Under the pieces are notes generated by a model that saw only the letters and a program-made list of their open reading frames with translations, searched no databases and had not been told where the DNA came from. 26,771 nucleotides of DNA from Candidatus Omnitrophota bacterium (GTDB lineage: Bacteria; Omnitrophota; Gorgyraeia; Zapsychrales; Zapsychraceae): assembly GCA_018399915.1 (NCBI GenBank), contig JAGYNW010000002.1, positions 1-26,771 on the forward strand, given 5' to 3'. Shown one piece after another: positions 8,762 to 16,304 of the stretch (its first letter is position 1; each line of letters starts with the position of its first letter). The translations under genes were made by a program, and so were the position numbers.

Positions 8762-9064
8762 ATGCAAAAAATAAGAATAAAACTGAAGGCTTATGACCAC
8801 AGGTTGATAGACCAGTCCGCTCAAGAAATTGTTGATACTGCTATCCGTACCGGAGCTAAGATTTCCGGCCCGGTGCCACTGCCAACAAAAAAAGAGCTTT
8901 ATACTGTATTACGTTCACCAGTGGTCGATAAAAAGTCAAGAGAACAGTTTCAACTGGCGACTCATAAAAGGCTGATTGATTTGCTGGAGCCAACCGCGAA
9001 GACGGTAGAGGCTTTGAGGAAATTGAATCTACCCGCTGGGGTCGATGTTGAAATTAAACAATAA
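8762..9064 (+). CDS. rpsJ: Ribosomal protein S10
   Basis: 30S head protein, also NusE, the partner of NusB and NusG in antitermination; 100 residues, a usual length. It shows the motif KIRIKLKAYDHRLIDQSAQ at the start, GPVPLPTKKELYTVLRSPVVDKKSREQF in the middle and the C-terminal LPAGVDVEIKQ. AAGGA lies about 11 bases before the ATG. It opens the S10 block, but with only 35 bases after tuf there is no room for the long L4-binding leader that E. coli uses to regulate this operon. Confidence 0.98.
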   Translation: MQKIRIKLKAYDHRLIDQSAQEIVDTAIRTGAKISGPVPLPTKKELYTVLRSPVVDKKSREQFQLATHKRLIDLLEPTAKTVEALRKLNLPAGVDVEIKQ

Positions 9065-9086
9065 AAAAAATTAAAGAGTTCATACA

Positions 9087-9797
9087 ATGATCAGAGGATT
9101 AATAGGAAAAAAACTCGGCATGACGCAAATTTTTGATAAAGATGGCAGTATTTTGCCTGTGACTGTTATCGAAACCGGGCCATGCACGATATTGGAGCTG
9201 AAAGAATCTCCAAATAAAGTCACATTGGGATTTGATCCCATAAAGGAATCGCGAGCGAAAAAACCTCAGTTAGGATTCTTTAAAAAGATCGGCGTACCAG
9301 CGATGAGGGTCATTAAAGAGTTTGCTTCCTCCGATAATAAGGAATACAAGATAGGTCAAAATATCAATGTCGATTTTTTTAAGCCGGGAGATTTTGTTGA
9401 TGTCCAGGGTGTTTCTATCGGCAAGGGGTTTCAGGGAGGCATGAAAAGATGGCATTGGTCCGGTGGTCCTAAGGGGCATGGTTCAATGCATCACAGACGT
9501 GTCGGTTCTATTGGCGCAAGTGCAGATCCTTCCCGGACTTTAAAGGGAACGAATATGCCTGGGCAAATGGGAAACAAGCGAGCTACCGTTCAAGGTCTAA
9601 GGGTTTTAAAAGTAGATGCGGAAAATAATTTTTTGCTTGTTCAGGGGGGTATCCCGGGGCATAAAAATGCAACTGTTTATATTTGTCGTTCCGCGAAGAA
9701 AGCTTTTAAATCTCTTGATGAGGTCAAACCGGCAGTTGTACATAAAGTTAATCCTATGAAGCAAAGTAAGGCTAAAGCTAAGGCTAAGAAGAAGTAA
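9087..9797 (+). CDS. rplC: Ribosomal protein L3
   Basis: Early-assembling 50S protein whose long loop reaches the peptidyl-transferase region; 236 residues, slightly longer than the E. coli protein. The start MIRGLIGKKLGMTQIFDKDG is canonical. The 23S-contacting core includes GKGFQGGMKRWHWSGGPKGHG and MPGQMGNKRATVQGLRV. The end carries a lysine/alanine tail (SKAKAKAKKK) encoded by a short run of repeated GCT-AAA/AAG codons, a small low-complexity extension. The Shine-Dalgarno site is weak (AAAGAG). Identity is certain. Confidence 0.98.
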   Translation: MIRGLIGKKLGMTQIFDKDGSILPVTVIETGPCTILELKESPNKVTLGFDPIKESRAKKPQLGFFKKIGVPAMRVIKEFASSDNKEYKIGQNINVDFFKPGDFVDVQGVSIGKGFQGGMKRWHWSGGPKGHGSMHHRRVGSIGASADPSRTLKGTNMPGQMGNKRATVQGLRVLKVDAENNFLLVQGGIPGHKNATVYICRSAKKAFKSLDEVKPAVVHKVNPMKQSKAKAKAKKK

Positions 9798-9812
9798 AAA
9801 AGGTAGGGCGAT

Positions 9813-10442
9813 TTGACAAGTTTATCAGTTGTTAACATATTAGATGGCAAAGAATCCGCAAAGATTGAGATTCCGGTTGATTTATTCGGCGAAAAAGTGA
9901 ATAAAGATGTTATCCATCAAGCGGTTATTATGTATCAGGCGTCTATACGTCAAGGAAATGCAGATACAAAAGAAAGAGGCGAAGTCTCCGGAGGAGGAAA
10001 GAAGCCTTACCGGCAAAAAGGCACGGGTCGTGCAAGAGTCGGCTCTTCAAGATCGCCGTTATGGAAGGGCGGTGGTGTGACGTTCGGTCCGCATCCAAGA
10101 GATTTTGGTTATTCTATGCCGAAAAAAATTAAAAGAGCTGCATTGCGGGAAAGTCTCAATGCAAAAATTAAGAGTAATGATTTGGTTTGCGTTGATGATA
10201 TCAAGCAGGAGTTTACGAAAACCAAAGAATTTGACAAGCTTCTTAAGTCATTGCATTTAAGCGGGAAGATATTAGCCATACTTGATGGAAGCGATCAAAG
10301 CATCATCAGAGTTTCTCGAAATATTCCTCGTTTCAATATTATGCGCGTTGAGGATGTAAACGCTTACGACATTTTGAGGAATAAAAAAGTCCTATTAACA
10401 AAAACGGCATTTAATAAATTAATAGAACGGGTACAAAAGTGA
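9813..10442 (+). CDS. rplD: Ribosomal protein L4
   Basis: 50S protein with a long loop lining the exit tunnel, 209 residues, normal length. The loop is seen in GGGKKPYRQKGTGRARVGSS followed by PLWKGGGVTFGPHPRDF. The C-terminal domain contains NIMRVEDVNAYDILRNKKVL. Translation most likely begins at TTG (9813), because the protein homologous to other L4 sequences starts right there and no ATG or GTG fits. AGGTAGGG a few bases upstream can serve as the ribosome-binding site. The stop overlaps the rplW start by 4 bases (GTGA). In E. coli L4 also represses its own operon; the usual leader target is not seen here. Confidence 0.97.
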   Translation: MTSLSVVNILDGKESAKIEIPVDLFGEKVNKDVIHQAVIMYQASIRQGNADTKERGEVSGGGKKPYRQKGTGRARVGSSRSPLWKGGGVTFGPHPRDFGYSMPKKIKRAALRESLNAKIKSNDLVCVDDIKQEFTKTKEFDKLLKSLHLSGKILAILDGSDQSIIRVSRNIPRFNIMRVEDVNAYDILRNKKVLLTKTAFNKLIERVQK

Positions 10443-10717
10443 TAACTTGTTACGATATTATAAAAACAATGGTTCGGACAGAAAAAGGGACGATGATAGA
10501 GCCACAGAGGAAGTACCTTTTTCAGGTAGCCAGAACAGCAAATAAAATTGAGATCAAAAAAGCGGTTGAAGAAATTTATAAAGTAAAGGTTCAGTCCGTC
10601 AATACATCAATAGTGCGGGCGAAACAAAAACGGGTCAGGCAAGAATTAGGAAAAACAACTCCTTGGAAAAAAGCGGTTGTTACTCTAAAAGAAGGCCAAA
10701 AAATTGAGGTAACGTAA
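10439..10717 (+). CDS. rplW: Ribosomal protein L23
   Basis: 50S protein at the exit of the peptide tunnel and docking site for trigger factor and SRP; 92 residues, typical. It shows YDIIKTMVRTEKGT, then KYLFQVARTANKIEIKKAVE and VQSVNTSIV, the standard L23 order. The start is GTG within the 4-base overlap with rplD, which suits translational coupling. The later ATG at codon 11 would remove the conserved YDIIK start. The 'TMVRTEKGT' segment is a mild variant of the usual 'PLITEKST'. Confidence 0.96.
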   Translation: MITCYDIIKTMVRTEKGTMIEPQRKYLFQVARTANKIEIKKAVEEIYKVKVQSVNTSIVRAKQKRVRQELGKTTPWKKAVVTLKEGQKIEVT

Positions 10718-10719
10718 TT

Positions 10720-11559
10720 GTGGGAATTAAGAAATTCAAACCGACAACAAGCAGTTTAAGGCATACAGCTATTTCGGACTTTAGTGGGATTACAAAGGCG
10801 AAACCTGAGAAATCGCTATTGAAACCATTGAAACGAAGTGGGGGCCGCAATAATAATGGTCGCATCACATGCCGCTACAGAGGTGGCGGACATAAAAGGA
10901 TGTACCGCATGATTGATTTTAAGCGAAATAAGATCGATGTGGAAGCGGAAGTTCTTGCGATCGAGTACGATCCTAACAGGTCCGCGAGGATAGCCCTTAT
11001 TCAATATCCTGAGAATGAAAAAGCCTATATTATAGCTCCGCTAACTCTTTCTGTCGGCGATAAAATAGTCAGTACTTATAAGCAATCAATTGAGTTTAAG
11101 GCTGGAAATTGTTTGCCTCTAGAAAGGATTCCTTTAGGAACAGCTGTTCATAATATAGAATTGAAGCCAGGTAAGGGTGCGCAAATTGCACGTTCAGCAG
11201 GAACTTCAGCTCAGATTATGGCGAAGGAGAAAGGATTTGCCTTTATTCGGATGCCATCCAGTGAGGTCCGAAAGATTTCTTTAGAATGCCGGGCGACAAT
11301 CGGACAGATAGGTAATGTGGAGCATGAGAGTCAATCGTTGGGAAAAGCTGGAAGAATGCGATGGTTAGGCCGCAGAGGACAAGTACGGGGTGTTGTTATG
11401 AATCCGGTTGATCATCCGCATGGTGGGGGTGAAGGAAAAGCGCCTCAAGGGAATCCGCATCCAGTGACCCCTTGGGGGAAACCGACAAAAGGATTCAAAA
11501 CGCGTAAGAAGAAGAAATTTTCTAATAAATATATTATCCGAAGAAGAGGTTCAAAGTAA
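10720..11559 (+). CDS. rplB: Ribosomal protein L2
   Basis: Primary 23S rRNA-binding protein needed for subunit association and peptidyl-transferase activity; 279 residues, as expected. Conserved parts include GRNNNGRITCRYRGGGHKR near residue 45, the central LKPGKGAQIARSAGTSAQ and the C-terminal loop NPVDHPHGGGEGKAPQG with His232, equivalent to the E. coli His229 studied for peptidyl transfer. The start is GTG at 10720, 2 bases after rplW, with GAGGT about 9 bases upstream. There is no ATG alternative near the conserved MGIKKFKPTT opening. Confidence 0.98.
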   Translation: MGIKKFKPTTSSLRHTAISDFSGITKAKPEKSLLKPLKRSGGRNNNGRITCRYRGGGHKRMYRMIDFKRNKIDVEAEVLAIEYDPNRSARIALIQYPENEKAYIIAPLTLSVGDKIVSTYKQSIEFKAGNCLPLERIPLGTAVHNIELKPGKGAQIARSAGTSAQIMAKEKGFAFIRMPSSEVRKISLECRATIGQIGNVEHESQSLGKAGRMRWLGRRGQVRGVVMNPVDHPHGGGEGKAPQGNPHPVTPWGKPTKGFKTRKKKKFSNKYIIRRRGSK

Positions 11560-11560
11560 T

Positions 11561-11848
11561 ATGCCACGTTCAATTAAAAAAGGTCCATATGTTGAAGAAA
11601 CTTTAATTAAGAAATTTCATCGGATGGTTGAGTCAGGTCAAAAACAGCCCATTAAGACGTGGTCGAGGCGGTCCACCATTGTTCCGGAATTTGTTGGCTA
11701 TACCATAGCCATTCATGATGGTAAAAAACATATTCCTTTATTTATAACTGAAAACATGGTTGGTTATAAATTGGGAGAATTTGTTCCAACCCGTATTTTC
11801 AGGAGGCATGGTGGTGTAAAAGCCAAGAAAGCACCGCAGAAGACTTAA
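11561..11848 (+). CDS. rpsS: Ribosomal protein S19
   Basis: 30S head protein that pairs with S13 and contacts the A-site finger bridge; 95 residues. The opening MPRSIKKGPYVEETLIKK and the motifs IKTWSRRSTIVPEFVGYT, IAIHDGKKHIPLFITENMVG and KLGEFVPTRIFRRHGG are all typical. It begins one base after the rplB stop, with AAGAGGT upstream. Nothing unusual was seen. Confidence 0.98.
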   Translation: MPRSIKKGPYVEETLIKKFHRMVESGQKQPIKTWSRRSTIVPEFVGYTIAIHDGKKHIPLFITENMVGYKLGEFVPTRIFRRHGGVKAKKAPQKT

Positions 11849-11867
11849 GAGACAAAGGGATTAAACA

Positions 11868-12203
11868 ATGATTGCAGTTGCTAAAAGTAAATATATGAGA
11901 GTTTCACCTACAAAGGTCAGAGAGGTAATTGATCTATTGAGAGGAAAGGACGTTAATTCGGCCATAGCGATCTTAACCCATTTGAATAAGGGTTTTAAAG
12001 ATAAGATCCAAAAAGTATTAGAGTCCGCGATTAATAATGCTAAACAAAAAGGACTTAGTGAAGATCAATTATTTATATCGAAGATTTTTGCAGACCAAGG
12101 TCCAACCTGGAAAAGGTTCCGAGCGGCTGCTTTTGGAAGGGCAACTAGGATATTAAAGAAAACCACGCATTTGACTATAGAGTTGGATGTTTTAACGAAA
12201 TAA
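11868..12203 (+). CDS. rplV: Ribosomal protein L22
   Basis: 50S protein whose beta hairpin lines the exit tunnel next to L4; 111 residues. It shows YMRVSPTKVREVIDLLRGKD near the start and an intact hairpin region (FADQGPTWKRFRAAAFGRAT), followed by the ending LTIELDVLTK. The macrolide-relevant hairpin has no obvious deletion or insertion. AAAGGGAT precedes the ATG. Confidence 0.97.
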   Translation: MIAVAKSKYMRVSPTKVREVIDLLRGKDVNSAIAILTHLNKGFKDKIQKVLESAINNAKQKGLSEDQLFISKIFADQGPTWKRFRAAAFGRATRILKKTTHLTIELDVLTK

Positions 12204-12210
12204 GAGGAGG
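12202..12210 (+). promoter_or_regulatory. Strong Shine-Dalgarno site of rpsC
   Basis: AAGAGGAGG ends 6 bases before a GTG and fixes GTG 12217 as the rpsC start. It overlaps the rplV stop codon. Confidence 0.75.
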
Positions 12211-12216
12211 CTCTCA

Positions 12217-12921
12217 GTGGGGCAAAAAGTAAGTCCGATAATATTAAGAATTGGATATATTGATAATTGGCGCAGTCTTTGGTATGCCGATAAACAAGAT
12301 TTTTCAAAGAATATTATTGAAGATCAGAAAATCAGGAATTTTATTAAAAAAAGATTTGCTCAAGCCGCTATTGCTAAAATTACGATTGAAAGGTTAGCCG
12401 ATAAAATTAAAGTTATTATTGATACCGCTCGACCAGGTGTAATTATCGGCAGACGTGGTGCGGATATAGACAGACTGAGGGACGAATTAGGCAAGATTTC
12501 CAGTAAAGAGATTGCCATTGATCCAAGGGAAGTAAAGAATCCCGCCATTGAAGCACAGTTAATTGCTCAGAATGTTGCCTTTCAGTTGCAAAAACGTATC
12601 GCCTTCAGGCGAGCTATGAAACGTGCCATTGATAATGCGATGAATTCCGGAGCCAAAGGGATCAAGATCAAGTGCTCGGGCAGGCTTAATGGAGTCGAGA
12701 TGGCGCGTAAAGAAACATATAAAAAAGGAAAACTTCCTTTGCATACATTTAGAGCTCAGATTAATTATGGATTTGCTGAAGCTCAAACCACATATGGGGT
12801 CTTAGGCGTTAAAGTTTGGGTTTACAAGGGAGACATCATTAAAGAAATCAATAGAGAAGGGGCGGTTAAGCCGAGTAATAAGCGCAGGCAAACCGAAGCC
12901 AAAGGAAAAAAGAATAAATAA
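12217..12921 (+). CDS. rpsC: Ribosomal protein S3
   Basis: 30S head protein at the mRNA entry channel, with helicase-related basic residues; 234 residues. It starts MGQKVSPIILRIGYIDNWRS (GTG codon). The KH domain carries ARPGVIIGRRGADIDRL with the GxxG loop, and the C-terminal domain has GIKIKCSGRLNGVEMARKE and TFRAQINYGFAEA. The last 25 residues (EGAVKPSNKRRQTEAKGKKN) form a basic, probably disordered tail. A 38-base spacer separates it from rplP. Confidence 0.98.
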   Translation: MGQKVSPIILRIGYIDNWRSLWYADKQDFSKNIIEDQKIRNFIKKRFAQAAIAKITIERLADKIKVIIDTARPGVIIGRRGADIDRLRDELGKISSKEIAIDPREVKNPAIEAQLIAQNVAFQLQKRIAFRRAMKRAIDNAMNSGAKGIKIKCSGRLNGVEMARKETYKKGKLPLHTFRAQINYGFAEAQTTYGVLGVKVWVYKGDIIKEINREGAVKPSNKRRQTEAKGKKNK

Positions 12922-12959
12922 ATCATAGCATTGACGTAAATATATATTGGAGCTAACAC

Positions 12960-13376
12960 ATGGTTTTAATGCCGAGAAAAGTTAAATATAGAAAGTCCCA
13001 GAAAGGGAAGATACGGGGAATCGCAACTGCGGGAAGTAAGATCACATTTGGTGAATACGGACTTAAAGCCTTGGAAAATGGTTTTATTCGCGGAAATCAC
13101 ATTGAAGCCTGCCGTATCGTTGTTGCCAGAAAGATGAAAGGGATTGGGAAATTATGGATAAACGTATTTCCCAATAAACCTGTTTCGAAAAAACCGGCTG
13201 AAACACGCATGGGAAAAGGCAAAGGCGATTTGGATCATTGGGTTGCCAGAGTAAAACGAGGCAAGGTTGTTTTTGAGCTTTCCGGTGTTCCGGAAGATTT
13301 TGCCAGGAATGTTTTTCGATTGGTTTCTTTTAAACTCCCGGTGAAAACAAAATTTGTAACAAGGGATAATACATAG
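12960..13376 (+). CDS. rplP: Ribosomal protein L16
   Basis: 50S protein that organises the A-tRNA binding region; 138 residues. It shows MPRKVKYRKSQKGKIRGIA, FGEYGLKALENGFI, the RMGKGKGDLDHWVA segment (its arginine is hydroxylated by the RoxA/YcfD oxygenase in some bacteria) and LPVKTKFVTR near the end. Start 12960 is chosen because TTGGAG lies 7 bases upstream and homologues have a short MLxP-type lead; the ATG at 12969 is the alternative and would remove only three residues. Confidence 0.97.
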   Translation: MVLMPRKVKYRKSQKGKIRGIATAGSKITFGEYGLKALENGFIRGNHIEACRIVVARKMKGIGKLWINVFPNKPVSKKPAETRMGKGKGDLDHWVARVKRGKVVFELSGVPEDFARNVFRLVSFKLPVKTKFVTRDNT

Positions 13377-13404
13377 GGAGTCGATAAAAGATTGAGGATG
13401 TGAT

Positions 13405-13623
13405 ATGAAAGCAAAAGAATTAAGAGAACAGACAAACGAAGAATTGATTCAAAAAGAAAAAAGTCTTAAAAAGGAGCTTTTTGATTTGCATTTTCATAAA
13501 AGAATGGGTACGGTAGAAAAACCTTCTCGTTTTAAGGATTTGAAACGGGACATTGCCAGAATCTTTACCATATTAAAAGAAAGAGAATTAGAGAATGAGC
13601 GAAGCAGTCAAAAGACAAAATAA
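13405..13623 (+). CDS. rpmC: Ribosomal protein L29
   Basis: Small 50S protein near the tunnel exit, a helical hairpin of 72 residues. It has the expected MKAKELREQTNEELIQKEK start, KKELFDLHFHKRMGTVEKP in the middle, and the motif RDIARIFTILKERE near the end. GAGGATG precedes the ATG. The last ten residues (ENERSSQKTK) go beyond the usual end and are encoded in DNA shared with the start of rpsQ (29-base overlap, different frame). Confidence 0.96.
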   Translation: MKAKELREQTNEELIQKEKSLKKELFDLHFHKRMGTVEKPSRFKDLKRDIARIFTILKERELENERSSQKTK

Positions 13624-13861
13624 AAGAAGAGTTTTAGAAGGCATAGTGCTCAGCGATAAAATGCAAAAGACCCGTGTGGTACAGGTAAAATTGGCAACGA
13701 AACATGATAAGTACCACAAGGTTATTAAGGCGGCAGCAAAATTTAAAGTTCATGATGAAAATAATGAATCCAAAATGGGTGATCTTGTTTCGATTATGGA
13801 AACTCGCCCGTTATCGAAGGATAAACGATGGATTTTAAGAAGAGTTGTTCGTAAAAATTAA
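13595..13861 (+). CDS. rpsQ: Ribosomal protein S17
   Basis: Primary 16S-binding protein of the 30S body with an OB fold; 88 residues. It shows RRVLEGIVLSDKMQKTRVVQ, the central HVHDENN-type segment (KFKVHDENNESKMGD) and ETRPLSKDKRWILRRVV, all typical of S17. The ATG at 13595 is the only reasonable start in frame before the conserved LEGIV, which means rpsQ starts inside rpmC. The leading dozen residues (SEAVKRQNKRR) are slightly longer than usual. Confidence 0.96.
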   Translation: MSEAVKRQNKRRVLEGIVLSDKMQKTRVVQVKLATKHDKYHKVIKAAAKFKVHDENNESKMGDLVSIMETRPLSKDKRWILRRVVRKN

Positions 13862-13871
13862 AGAGGTTATT

Positions 13872-14240
13872 ATGATTTATATGAAAAGCATTTTAAATGT
13901 TGCCGACAATTCAGGGGCTCGAAAGGTTTCTATGATAGGGGTCCTTCATGCCAAAGGCAGACGTTATGCGAAGATAGGTGATACGATAAAGGTTAACGTC
14001 AAGGAATCCGGGCCGGATGCACCGATTAAAAAAGGGGACAAAGTAAAGGGGATCATAGTGAGAACCAAATCTCCGATCAGGCGCGCCAATGGGACGTATG
14101 TCCGTTTTGATACTAATGCCGTTGTTATTGTTGATGATGCGGGAAACCCCAAAGGAACACGTGTTTTCGGACCGGTTGCCCGCGAATTAAGAAATATGGA
14201 TTATATGAAAATAATTTCATTAGCACCAGAGGTGGTCTAG
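13872..14240 (+). CDS. rplN: Ribosomal protein L14
   Basis: 50S protein at the subunit interface; 122 residues, matching the family. It shows LNVADNSGARKVSMIGVL near the start, IKKGDKVKGIIVRTK, and the conserved end GTRVFGPVARELR followed by MKIISLAPEVV. The frame is open upstream to 13845, but start 13872 is preferred: AGAGG lies 5 bases upstream, and L14 proteins begin only a few residues before LNVADNSGA. The longer reading would also run back into rpsQ. Confidence 0.97.
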   Translation: MIYMKSILNVADNSGARKVSMIGVLHAKGRRYAKIGDTIKVNVKESGPDAPIKKGDKVKGIIVRTKSPIRRANGTYVRFDTNAVVIVDDAGNPKGTRVFGPVARELRNMDYMKIISLAPEVV

Positions 14241-14241
14241 C

Positions 14242-14553
14242 ATGTTATCAATTAAAAAAAATGATGAAGTCATGGTTATCGCGGGTAAAGATAAAGGAAA
14301 AACAGGGAAAGTTCTAAAAATATTACCCAAAGATAATCGTGCAATTATCGAGCATATCAATTTAGTAAAAAAAGCTCGAAGGAGAACCCAGCAGGACCAA
14401 CAAGGCGGTTTTGTTGAAATAGAAGCGCCGATCCATTTATCAAATATTATGTTATTGGATAAAAAAACAAATAGACCAACGAGGTTCGGCGTGTCTGTTC
14501 TTAAGGATGGATCAAAAGTGCGTATCAGTAAAAAGAGCGGAGAGGTGATCTAA
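14242..14553 (+). CDS. rplX: Ribosomal protein L24
   Basis: 50S assembly-initiator protein near the tunnel exit; 103 residues. The N-terminal KOW motif reads NDEVMVIAGKDKGKTGKVLK, followed by INLVKKARRRTQQDQQGGFV and EAPIHLSNIMLLD. It begins one base after rplN, with AGAGGTGG overlapping the rplN end as the ribosome-binding site. Normal in every respect. Confidence 0.97.
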   Translation: MLSIKKNDEVMVIAGKDKGKTGKVLKILPKDNRAIIEHINLVKKARRRTQQDQQGGFVEIEAPIHLSNIMLLDKKTNRPTRFGVSVLKDGSKVRISKKSGEVI

Positions 14554-14554
14554 A

Positions 14555-15109
14555 GTGCAGGTGAATTTACAAAAAAAATATTTAGAAGAAGTTGTTCCTC
14601 AAGTTAAACAAAAATTTGAATTAAAAAACAGCATGTCTGTTCCTCGATTGGAAAAAATAGTTGTCAATATGGGTGTCGGCGGGGCTATTCAGGATATTAA
14701 GATGATGGACAATGCAGTTGAGATCTTATCGGAGATTACCGGTCAGAAACCTGTTATCCGCAGAGCAAAGATTGCGGTTTCAAATTTTAAATTGAGAAAA
14801 AAAATGCCGATTGGATGTGTCGTCAATTTAAGGCGCACCAAAATGTATGAATTTTTGGACAGGTTGGTCAATGTAGCGCTTCCACGTATTCGAGATTTTA
14901 ATGGAGTACCTGTCAAATCTTTTGATAAACAGGGGAATTACAGTTTGGGATTAAGTGATCAGTCCATTTTTCCAGAGGTTGATTCCGGGCGGATTAAGTA
15001 TACGCAAGGAATGGACATAACTTTAGTTTTTAACAAGGGACCCCGAGAGCAAACAGAAGCCGTGCTCAGTATGTTAGGGATGCCTTTCAGGAAAAGTAAA
15101 AAGAGTTAA
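14555..15109 (+). CDS. rplE: Ribosomal protein L5
   Basis: 5S rRNA-binding protein of the 50S central protuberance; 184 residues. It shows SVPRLEKIVVNMGVGGAIQD, a segment TGQKPVIRRAKIAVSNFKLR that contacts 5S rRNA and P-site tRNA, and the C-terminal GLSDQSIFPEVDSGRIK with GMDITLVFN. The start is GTG (14555), one base after rplX, with GGAGAGGT upstream. The L5 start region in E. coli contains the S8-binding repressor site; I cannot recognise it here by eye. Confidence 0.97.
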   Translation: MQVNLQKKYLEEVVPQVKQKFELKNSMSVPRLEKIVVNMGVGGAIQDIKMMDNAVEILSEITGQKPVIRRAKIAVSNFKLRKKMPIGCVVNLRRTKMYEFLDRLVNVALPRIRDFNGVPVKSFDKQGNYSLGLSDQSIFPEVDSGRIKYTQGMDITLVFNKGPREQTEAVLSMLGMPFRKSKKS

Positions 15110-15111
15110 TT

Positions 15112-15297
15112 ATGGCAAAAAAAGCATTAACATTAAAAGCTTTCAAAGAACCAAAATTTTCTACAAGAAAACACAATCGATGTCAGTTATGCGGTCGGCC
15201 CAAAGGCTATTTGCGCCGTTTTGGCATCTGCCGTATTTGTTTTAGAGAATTAGCCTGGAAAGGTGAAATCCCAGGGGTCAAAAAAGCAAGCTGGTAA
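15112..15297 (+). CDS. rpsN: Ribosomal protein S14, zinc-binding (type Z)
   Basis: Short form of S14, 61 residues, with a zinc ribbon formed by Cys24, Cys27, Cys40 and Cys43 (CQLC and CRIC). The rest is standard: GRPKGYLRRFGICRICFREL and the C-terminal GEIPGVKKASW. This is the zinc-dependent type, in contrast to the longer, cysteine-free form of E. coli. No paralogue is present in this window. It starts 2 bases after rplE. Confidence 0.98.
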   Translation: MAKKALTLKAFKEPKFSTRKHNRCQLCGRPKGYLRRFGICRICFRELAWKGEIPGVKKASW

Positions 15298-15314
15298 TAA
15301 AGGGGTTTGAAATT

Positions 15315-15710
15315 ATGTCATTAAATGATCCAATCAGTAATTTATTGACGATTATTCGCAATGGAAGTCAGATCAGAAAAGAAACTGTTGATATACCGGG
15401 TTCCAAGATGGCAGGGAATATTTTACAAATTTTTAAGGATAATGGGTATATTGAAGATTTCCGTTTTATGAAAAATAATGTCCAAGGGACATTTAAAGTG
15501 TATTTAAAATATGATGGAAAGAAATCAACGATAACGGGATTGAAGAAGATCTCTAAGTCAGGGTTAAGGGTTTATGTGGAAGCCAGCAGTATTCCTAAAG
15601 TCCTGAATGGATTAGGAACCGCTGTTATGTCTACTTCCAAGGGAGTGATTTCTGGCAGAGAAGCACGTAAATTAAATATCGGTGGTGAAGTATTGTGCCA
15701 TATTTGGTAA
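15315..15710 (+). CDS. rpsH: Ribosomal protein S8
   Basis: Primary 16S rRNA-binding protein of the 30S platform and, in E. coli, the repressor of the spc operon; 131 residues. It shows DPISNLLTIIRNGSQIRKET at the start, LKKISKSGLRVYVEASSIPK in the middle and the highly conserved end STSKGVISGREARKLNIGGE followed by VLCHIW. AAGGGG lies before the ATG. A compact bulged hairpin follows the gene (15716-15735), discussed separately. Confidence 0.98.
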   Translation: MSLNDPISNLLTIIRNGSQIRKETVDIPGSKMAGNILQIFKDNGYIEDFRFMKNNVQGTFKVYLKYDGKKSTITGLKKISKSGLRVYVEASSIPKVLNGLGTAVMSTSKGVISGREARKLNIGGEVLCHIW

Positions 15711-15715
15711 TAAAT

Positions 15716-15735
15716 CGACGATGCGGAGCATGTCG
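15716..15735 (+). promoter_or_regulatory. Bulged hairpin between rpsH and rplF
   Basis: CGAC (15716-15719) pairs with GTCG (15732-15735), and ATGC (15721-15724) pairs with GCAT (15728-15731). This leaves one bulged G (15720) and a 3-base loop GGA. The eight base pairs end just before the rplF ribosome-binding site (AGGAG, 15737-15741). No T-run follows, so it is not a terminator. A role in controlling rplF translation or RNA processing is inferred only. Confidence 0.5.
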
Positions 15736-15749
15736 CAGGAGTAATAAAA

Positions 15750-16292
15750 ATGTCAAGAATAGGAAAAAATCCAATTAATCTTCCAAAAGATGTAAAAGTC
15801 AATATTGATGGGGGGATTATTACGTTAGAAGGGCCCAATGGTAAATTAGACTTAGATATTTTATCAGGCACCAAAGTAGAAACGGCTGATGAACAGATTA
15901 AAGTAATCAGGGAATCAAACTCAAAACAGAGCAGGGCGAACCATGGCACCATGCGTGCTCGTATTGCTAACATGGTGATGGGTGTTACTAAAGGACACAA
16001 GAAAGAATTGGAAATTCAAGGAATAGGTTTTCGCGCACAGTTAGAAGGCGATAAAATAAACCTGAATTTAGGCTTTAGTCATCCTGTTATCTATAATATT
16101 CCTGGTGATGTGAAAATATCAATTGATAAAAAGCAAACACTCATCATAATCGAAGGCCCGGATAATGTTGCCGTAGGTCAAGTGGCGGCTAATATTAAAA
16201 GGTTGAAACCTGTTGAGCCATATAAAGGAAAAGGAATTCGATATGTGGGTGAGGATGTTCGAAGGAAACAAGGTAAATCAGTGACCAAATAA
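15750..16292 (+). CDS. rplF: Ribosomal protein L6
   Basis: 50S protein at the factor-binding site near the sarcin-ricin loop; 180 residues, made of two similar domains. It starts MSRIGKNPINLPKDVKVNID. The second domain carries LEIQGIGFRAQLEGDKINLN, GFSHPV and IKRLKPVEPYKGKGIRYVGE. AGGAG lies 8 bases before the ATG, directly 3' of a small hairpin. Typical length and ending. Confidence 0.98.
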   Translation: MSRIGKNPINLPKDVKVNIDGGIITLEGPNGKLDLDILSGTKVETADEQIKVIRESNSKQSRANHGTMRARIANMVMGVTKGHKKELEIQGIGFRAQLEGDKINLNLGFSHPVIYNIPGDVKISIDKKQTLIIIEGPDNVAVGQVAANIKRLKPVEPYKGKGIRYVGEDVRRKQGKSVTK

Positions 16293-16304
16293 AGATAGAA
16301 AATC

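Noticed and set aside
12931..12959. TTGACG before rplP as a promoter
   Set aside because: The hexamer resembles -35, but the correctly spaced -10 would be TAACAC immediately before the ATG, giving no leader; the TATATT nearby is only 4 bases away.
15572..16000. 142-codon open frame on the minus strand
   Set aside because: Antisense to rpsH and rplF and spans their junction; no family features.
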